Positions 57,880-64,000 of a stretch of 64,000 nt of DNA are shown piece after piece (positions within the stretch are counted from its first letter, which is position 1; every line of letters begins with the position of its first letter). The stretch is from assembly GCA_965153455.1 (NCBI GenBank), contig OZ234498.1, forward strand, positions 1,674,001-1,738,000, written 5' to 3'. A program made the position numbers and the translations under genes. Under the pieces are notes generated by a model. The model saw only the letters and a list, made by a program, of their open reading frames with translations. It was not told the origin of the DNA and did not search any database. Source of the DNA: Sphagnum compactum (lineage: Eukaryota > Bryophyta > Sphagnopsida > Sphagnales).

Positions 57880-59710
57880 CTTCAATAGTATGGTTACATT
57901 AGGTGTATATTTTGAGTATACCTTCATTTGTGTCTCATCAATGTACCTAACATTAACAACTGTTGTTATGTTAATGTTAGTTATTATATACGTGGTTGTT
58001 TTCTCATTCAATGACTTGGTATTAATTTGTGGTTTATCAACCTTTAATTTCTACCACAAGTCTTTTTTCAGATCTGGTAATATCTTAATCAACTATCCAA
58101 AACTCAAGGTATAACTAGTTTTTATCATTTGCTTATTTATATCTTAAAAAATCTCTTCCATAAAAATGATTTTACTTAGAGAGGTAAAAGGAACTTCCTA
58201 AAGTTTTGTTGGTTCTACAAGTTTTGTTGAGCTTAACATCCCAACCTAATTGGTGGTCCATTTTCCTGTTGAAGGAGTAGGTAAGTTTGGTGGTGAATTA
58301 GTTACCTACATGTGTTGTATGGTTTCCACCATAGACCTTTTCAACTTCTCTTCAGCTTCTTAATCTATTGCAGATTGTTCTTCCTTGGTTCTCGATATTT
58401 GAGCACCTATTATTCACTTGTCTTACTCCAAGTGGTAACATTGACATCCACCATGTTAACTAAGGTAATAACAATTTAAACCTTAGTTATTGGTTAATAT
58501 TCTGTAGTTTGACCTCCTTTATCTTTGAACATGTTTTACATTTCACCAAATTTTAAGTAGGTCATCAGTTTGTCACGCACTATTCCACAATGTGACAAGG
58601 GTAGTTTAGTGGTCTTGGAGGTTTATTAGCCTGGGTAGTAGCTATAGTAGGTTCCTCCTTCTTCTTGCTTATACAAGTTTCCACATTGTGATTTGTATGA
58701 TGATAGTTAATACAATACATACTCATGATTAGCTTTGTGATTGTATAGTTTCCCATAACTATGTTCCATGTCCTTGTGGTTCATGGTACAAAAAATGTAC
58801 TTTGTGCTTTAGGCACAATAATACCTTCTTCGTAGATCAATGCCGATTCCTTGTGCTGTTGCAGAGTCTCTCGTTTCATTCTCATAGTAGCAATGCGTAG
58901 GTAAGATTGTAGTCCGGATTGGAACATTGTGGTTAAGAAATTGTTAGTAGTAAGCATTTGTAAACAATTGGCCAATTTCAATAATCTTTCATAGTACACC
59001 TCAACTCATTTTATGGATTCTTGTTTCAAGTTTTTCAACTATAAATATACCTATTCATCATTTGCACTGTTCGATAACATCTACAAAAAGCTTGTTCTAG
59101 ATCTATGAATCTACAGTTGGGATTATCTTGCATGTAGTTGTTACATTAGTTAGATGCATTATCAATTAATCATCTACCGTTTCACCATTAGTTTTGATAG
59201 TAACTTTGAATATTCAGACATGAACATTCGATCAGAGTCTTTCTTATACTTAGGATAATTTAGTGGTCTCTTGAAAGGTCTAGAATAGGGACTATAGGTT
59301 GCACAAATGACATTGTAATACCTATTAAAGGTTTTAGAGGAGCTCTTCCTAGGTTTGGTGGTATAGATTTAGTAGGAACTACACAATGGAAAGGTGTTTT
59401 TGAGAGTAAGTTCACTAGTAACTCCACATCATGGTCTACTATTACAAATTTTCTAGCATCAAAACCAACAAGTATTGTTTTAAAGCCAATAGAATGGTTT
59501 CCTTCTAAAGACTCAACAAGTTTTGTATGAACTCTATTATAAAAAGAACTATTTCAACTAGTATTACAAGAATTTCATCATTCCATACAAATATTAGATA
59601 TTTGGCCATAGTCATAAGCACATAGTTTGGTTGGGTACATTTAAACCTTTCCATTAGCCTTTGTTCTTGTGGTTTTTCATGTCCTTGACACGACCTACTT
59701 AACTATTAAA
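57880..59710 (-). pseudogene. Ty3/gypsy gag to pre-protease remnant (element C)
   Basis: From right to left, gag begins near 59690 (EQRLMERFKCTQPNYV). After a frameshift near 59525 it continues GNHSIGFKTILVGFDARKFV and IPPNLGRAPLKP (about 59350). Next come PYSRPFKRPLNYPKYKKDSD (59230-59290), VYYERLLKLANCLQ-like sequence (58950-58999), and a zinc knuckle at 58673-58714 (CINYHHTNHNVETC) whose second Cys is Tyr. One long frame with many stops at expected Gln codons follows, including SYTLSFG-stop-LIKILPDLKKDLW near 58080-58130, typical of the stretch before protease. Similarity fades by about 57880. No protease, reverse transcriptase or LTR is seen. The frame 57526-58011 begins inside this remnant and runs into unrelated sequence. 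Confidence 0.7.
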
Positions 59711-60179
59711 ATAGATATTTATATTTATTTATTTATTCCAAAATATAATTAATATGAAAAAATTTAATGTGCCACATGTCACAATTTGAAACCATCATTA
59801 ATAATCATAATGAATGATGGAGATCAATATTTTGAAAATTCAAGAAAATAATTTTTATGTCAAAAAATCTTCATAGTGCCACACGTCAGATTTTAATAGA
59901 TGAATGACAATCAATGACGTTAGCATGACATCATAGGTGTAATGATAATGGAGTTGCATATTATTTGAAAATGGATTGTTTTAATAAAATTGCAATTGAG
60001 TTACAATGAGTTGCATCGTATATACGATGAGTTGTAATTCTGCAACTCATGCAACTTGTTTGTTAACATTCATAGCATATAAATACAATGAGTTGCAAAT
60101 GTATTCTACAACTCAAAAATTGAATTGTAAAGCTAGTTACAAAACATTTGTTTTTTTTCATAGTGAATGACCAACAAAT
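59711..60179. other. No gene seen; imperfect hairpins
   Basis: This AT-rich spacer lies between two gag-like remnants. CATCGTATATACGATG at 60014-60029 is a perfect palindrome. ATGAGTTGCA (60006-60015) pairs with TGCAACTCAT (60041-60050). Confidence 0.6.
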
Positions 60180-61200
60180 GATGATCATCTTCTAGATTTT
60201 GGTGGTTCTGTGTTTAAATATGGAAATGATTGATCATTGAATTTTGCACATTTCGTTCAATGAATGGACAATCCATAAGTAAATGATCTTCTTGTCTACA
60301 AAAGCCACAACGACTTGTTGTGAGTCTATAGTGCTGATCTATGTTTTGACAAGATCTACTCCAAATTATTTGTTCTCTTAGTAGTAATATGGGTTGCTGG
60401 ATGGGTCTAATCCAAAACTTAGTGGTCTACATTACATTGACCCTATCTACTTGCTGTATTTTAGGTGTGACCATCATCATTGGTGGAGTGTTGTGTTTAG
60501 TTTTATTCTCCATTTCGGTTTGACACACTACTTCAACTACAAAAACATGTTCCTCTAGATCCTTAGTCTATAGTATAATCTTAACATATTGTGATAATAT
60601 ATGTTCAACTTCATCATCGTCCAAGTCTTCATCCCATTTTTTGTGATTGTGATGATACTAAGGTGAAGCAAATTACCAAGTAGAACCTCTATTTGTGGAT
60701 ATTGTTTTCATACACCCTTGAACTTCTTGATGCATATGTAGTGTGCCCTCGGATATGTATAAATTACTATGTCTTTGCATTAACAAAGTCATCTCTAATT
60801 TTTCCCATTCCCTTCATTCCAGATCTACAAGGGTAATTGTGATTGCATTGTTTCCCCATCCTCTAGTTTAACTTTTGGAGGTTCTAGCCTCATTGGCAAC
60901 CTTGCTTGAACATGGGGTCACCTCATTGCTCTGCCAGTGAATGATTCCCAAGGTTCCATAACTGTTGCAGATGGCGTCCTATTTATAGGCCGCTCCTCTG
61001 TCTTAGGTATTCTTTGCATAGTATATTGTACTCTTTATGGAGTATGAAACTATGCTTCATCATTTGCAAATTGTAGTTCATCCTCTACTACACTTTTTTC
61101 TTCATTTTGTTGCATGGCTACTTGATCTAATTATTTTTACAAACTTTGAGTTACTACTTGATTTATGTTTGTTGCCATTGTACCATTCTTCCTTGGAAAT
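60180..61200 (-). pseudogene. Second gag-like remnant with intact zinc knuckle
   Basis: The - strand reads CGFCRQEDHLLMDC at 60268-60309, a complete C-x2-C-x4-H-x4-C knuckle. Upstream, in changing frames, are protein-like runs such as PHVQARLPMRLEPPKVKLED (about 60860-60920). It is not the same gag as element C, whose own knuckle lies 1.6 kb further on. It is probably from a different retroelement, or an additional gag-like frame. Stops are frequent. The element family is not recognised. Confidence 0.5.
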
Positions 61201-62309
61201 TTGTTTTTGCCACAAATTTAAATCCTTACAACAACTATTTGCTTAGATCTAATTCTTAACAATTTTTCTCCTCACTAATTCAAAATTTGTAGTTTAGAAA
61301 ATAAAACAAAATTCTTTGTAATAACCTTTTTGTACCTATTGCCAAACAATAAAACCAAAGCAATTCATATAACCCAAAATTCTAACCGCAAATTCATCCC
61401 AAGGATGGTCACCAAATGGTAAATCCTAATATTTTAACATTGTTTTAATTGTAGTATCTGTTCTTGTAACATGTTCAATTTCAGTCATAAAATCTATAAC
61501 ATATCCCTACACAATCTAAAATGTTTTTCAACAACATTTCACATAGCTAAAATATTTGCATAGTTATGAATTTGTCATAATTCTGCCACAGTTTACTTCT
61601 CATTTGATATAAAGGAAATAGATCATGGAAAAATATAGAAAAAAATACAAAAGAACATAATTCAACAACTCTATGTTCATCATCAAAATTATTTTATATC
61701 TCTGAAAATTACTACTCTGCTTTCTCTCTACTTTGTGCTCCCAAAAACAAAACAGTCAAAAAAAAAACTCCCTTAAAAAACTCCAAAACCTCTTTTAATC
61801 CTCAATTCTCTCGCCTTAAATTAATTTGAGTTCCACCTCAATTGTCTTAATCTCACCTACCTTATTTTTATTAAACGTGCTCTATCTAGCCTATCCTATA
61901 ATAGACATCACAATACCTTCTTGCTATCCTCATACATCCCTATCTAACTAATTACAGTAGCACAATCTTACCCTAAATAATTTTTTTATATTGTAAGGTT
62001 CTTAATATATCATTGAAACATGTGAATCAATTTGAAAAAAATTGTAATGAATTAATGTTTCTCAAAATATCCAATTAAACATTTTAATGGTTCATAAATG
62101 GGGGTCAAAAGTTTTGAAAATGAATATTTTTTGAAATCTTTTACATAAACATTGACATAATAGTATAAAGAAAATTTTCAAGGTTTGTAAAGATTTTTTA
62201 AAGTATTTTTGTGAAAATATTCATAAAAATATACTCCCAAAAGCAATCCCCTAAGCAAGTGTCGCTTGCGTTATCCACTTAGATCTATACAAGTCTACAT
62301 AGTTGACCA
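61201..62309. other. No gene seen
   Basis: This is AT-rich sequence without supported features. Confidence 0.5.
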
Positions 62310-62649
62310 TAGGGATACCTTCACACACAATATTATTACCACAGCAATACCACCAAATCTAGGAGGAGACTTTCCTTAACCCCCAAAAAATGTTGCAATA
62401 ACATTTGTGCAACCTATAATACCATATTCTAAGCCTTCTAGGAGACCTTTAAATTATCTTGAATATAAAAAAGGTTCTAATTTGGATGCTCATGTACGAG
62501 TATTTGAAACCACCATTAAAGCTACTGGTGAAACAATAAATGAGGAAATAACATATTTGTTTAATTTCACATTGAAGGATAATGCATCAAATTGGTGTAA
62601 CAATTACATGACAAATCACCCAAACTGCATATTTACAAATTTAGAATAA
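62310..62649 (+). pseudogene. Gag N-terminal fragment, same family as element C, opposite strand
   Basis: The + strand reads AIPPNLGGDFP, then PYSKPSRRPLNYLEYKKGSN and EITYLFNFTLKDNASNWCNN (open from 62407 to 62649). Element C has the same blocks in the same order on the - strand near 59350-59100. The match ends abruptly after HPNCIFTNLE at 62646. It is an inverted second copy, either a separate insertion or a product of rearrangement. Confidence 0.7.
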
Positions 62650-63217
62650 GCATGTTGTAAATGTTAATGAACAATGTAGAGTGATGAATAGGGTATGATC
62701 ATAATCAAATGAACCAAAAACCTCATTTGACCACATTTGCAACTAATGGAACATAAATGAGTATTCTTGGATGAAAACCATGTTGAAAATTGTTCAAATG
62801 GAAGAATGAAGAAAACATTAATTACAAGATAGTTGTCGTGTAGTTGCAAGCACAACCAAATGTAAAAAGTAGTTGAAAAAAGAACCAATGATAGTCGCAA
62901 ACAATAAATAGTTGCAAGTAGTCACAAATTGATTGGTTACAAAAACCCACTTTTTTTTTAGGGTGAAAAACTTGACAAGGTGATGGACAAATTCCAACCT
63001 TTGTGTTTTCCTAACATTCATAGCCTCATTACATCTTTTAAACATTGTCTAGGTAGTAAAGGTTTTATGGAAATATAATTCTCCTCAAGTCTAAAAGTCT
63101 TTATGACTATGTCCAAAATAGTTGCTTCTTTTCAAAATGTCAATTCATCAGTCAGCAAGCGAGGTTGATTTGGTCAGGTGAATGCAACTTGGTGGTGATT
63201 TTTAGAATGCATGGTTG
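62650..63217. other. No gene seen
   Basis: This is AT-rich sequence. Frames on the - strand at 62664-63045 show no family. Confidence 0.5.
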
Positions 63218-63770
63218 ATGTTTGATCACATGAACCGTGTTGAGGAATGGACCACCATGGTGTGTCATATCTAGGACCCAATGTACTATAAAGTGTTCAC
63301 CATTGCAATTTACGACATGCAATCTGAATCCATGAAGCATAATGTGTCATGTGGACAAAAACTCAACCAAGTGTTGCTTAGGCTTGGTATTGCTCATCCC
63401 AATTTCAAAAGTTTCATGGTGGATAATGCGCAAGCAACTAGAATGTTAATCGTCTACGGTTTTGGAGATCCTTCTATGAAGATGGTTGGCAAGGAACGAA
63501 CTTACTTTTTCCATTGGACTCATTCATTTGGTAGACACATGAAACAGTTGATTACATCAAATTCCCAAGAATGGCACAAAGCATTGTGTTACAATTACAA
63601 AAAACCACCTCTTTTGAAGAAGTTGATGTTCAATATGTTGTAATTTGGTGTCAGTGGTATTTTTTTCAGGGTAGCTCCTGAAAGTGCAATTCACGAGCTT
63701 AGTAATTGGTTGGGTTTCTAGCACTTTCGTATGAGACAATGGGGAGGATGGATGCTCGACACAAGAAATC
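63218..63770 (+). pseudogene. MULE-like transposase core fragment
   Basis: The frame from ATG 63218 has TAG at 63272-63274 and stays open from 63281 to 63643. It reads YYKVFTIAIYDMQSES, then PNFKSFMVDNAQA and ERTYFFHWTHSFGRHMKQLI. After a frameshift near 63640 it continues PESAIHELSNWLGF-stop-HFRMRQWGGWM, with TAG where TGG is likely. The layout of Asp in DMQSE and VDNAQ and a His-rich FHWTHSFGRH looks like a DDE core of the Mutator (MULE) superfamily. This is from memory of related plant proteins and is not proven here. Confidence 0.45.
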
Positions 63771-63791
63771 TAGCCAAACCTTTGCTAATAT

Positions 63792-63816
63792 CCTATGACT
63801 AATTTTTAGTCATAGG
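63792..63816. repeat. Perfect 10-bp inverted repeat, 5-base loop
   Basis: CCTATGACTA (63792-63801) pairs with TAGTCATAGG (63807-63816), just after the MULE-like fragment. TGAC/GTCA words recur in the flank to the window end (TAGTCATGTT, CATATGACATT). Confidence 0.85.
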
Positions 63817-64000
63817 TGACATTTGTGATTTCAATTTTAATAGTCATGTTGGACAAATCGCATATGACATTAATCACAAATGACAAAGAATTTGGATGAA
63901 AGGAAAAGTCAATGAAAACTTGATCCTTTGAATAACTATATATGTATTGTTGCTTGTGACTAGGATGCGACTTTTTTGGTGAACAATGGGAACAAGTGAT

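Overview
The window looks like intergenic DNA of a large plant nuclear genome. It is AT-rich, full of old decayed transposable elements, and holds one clearly intact gene. The element families and their heavy decay suggest a gymnosperm, possibly a conifer. That is inference, because nothing here fixes the species.

Layout. 1-4752 is a decayed Ty3/gypsy element on the + strand (element A), entering from beyond the left edge: reverse transcriptase end, RNase H, integrase, then about 3 kb of decayed coiled-coil-rich coding sequence. Inside it sits a complete but dead chromovirus on the - strand (element B, 4753-11736), with two LTRs, a GGGAA target duplication on both sides, an initiator-Met primer binding site, a polypurine tract, gag, protease, reverse transcriptase, RNase H, integrase and chromodomain. 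13254-14199 is a spliced pseudogene that resembles an N4/N6 amino-methyltransferase with a ruined catalytic motif. 14200-32600 is mostly non-coding and contains small tandem repeats, a solo LTR of the element B family (21108-21928, TATCT duplication), a tRNA-like/low-complexity composite repeat, a 43-bp minisatellite and two MITE-like elements. 32630-34100 is a decayed pogo/Tigger-type transposase on the - strand.

The only convincing live gene is at 37243-37671 (- strand): a single-exon CC-type (ROXY) glutaredoxin with a CCMC active site and an ALWL C-terminus. Its surroundings (about 36.5-40.6 kb) are richer in GC and include a (CT)n microsatellite and TGACG motifs. 40.6-57.2 kb is again gene-free, with diverged direct repeats and a 1.2-kb degenerate TAACCTAAAA-type block beside a second tRNA-like sequence. 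57.9-64 kb holds further wreckage: a - strand gypsy gag, a separate - strand stretch with an intact zinc knuckle, a + strand gag fragment of the same family, and part of a MULE-like transposase.

A theme across the window is C:G to T:A decay. Stops sit where CAA, CAG, CGA or TGG is expected, catalytic Asp or Glu has become Asn or Lys, and two zinc knuckles have lost the same Cys to Tyr. This fits long-term silencing by cytosine methylation.
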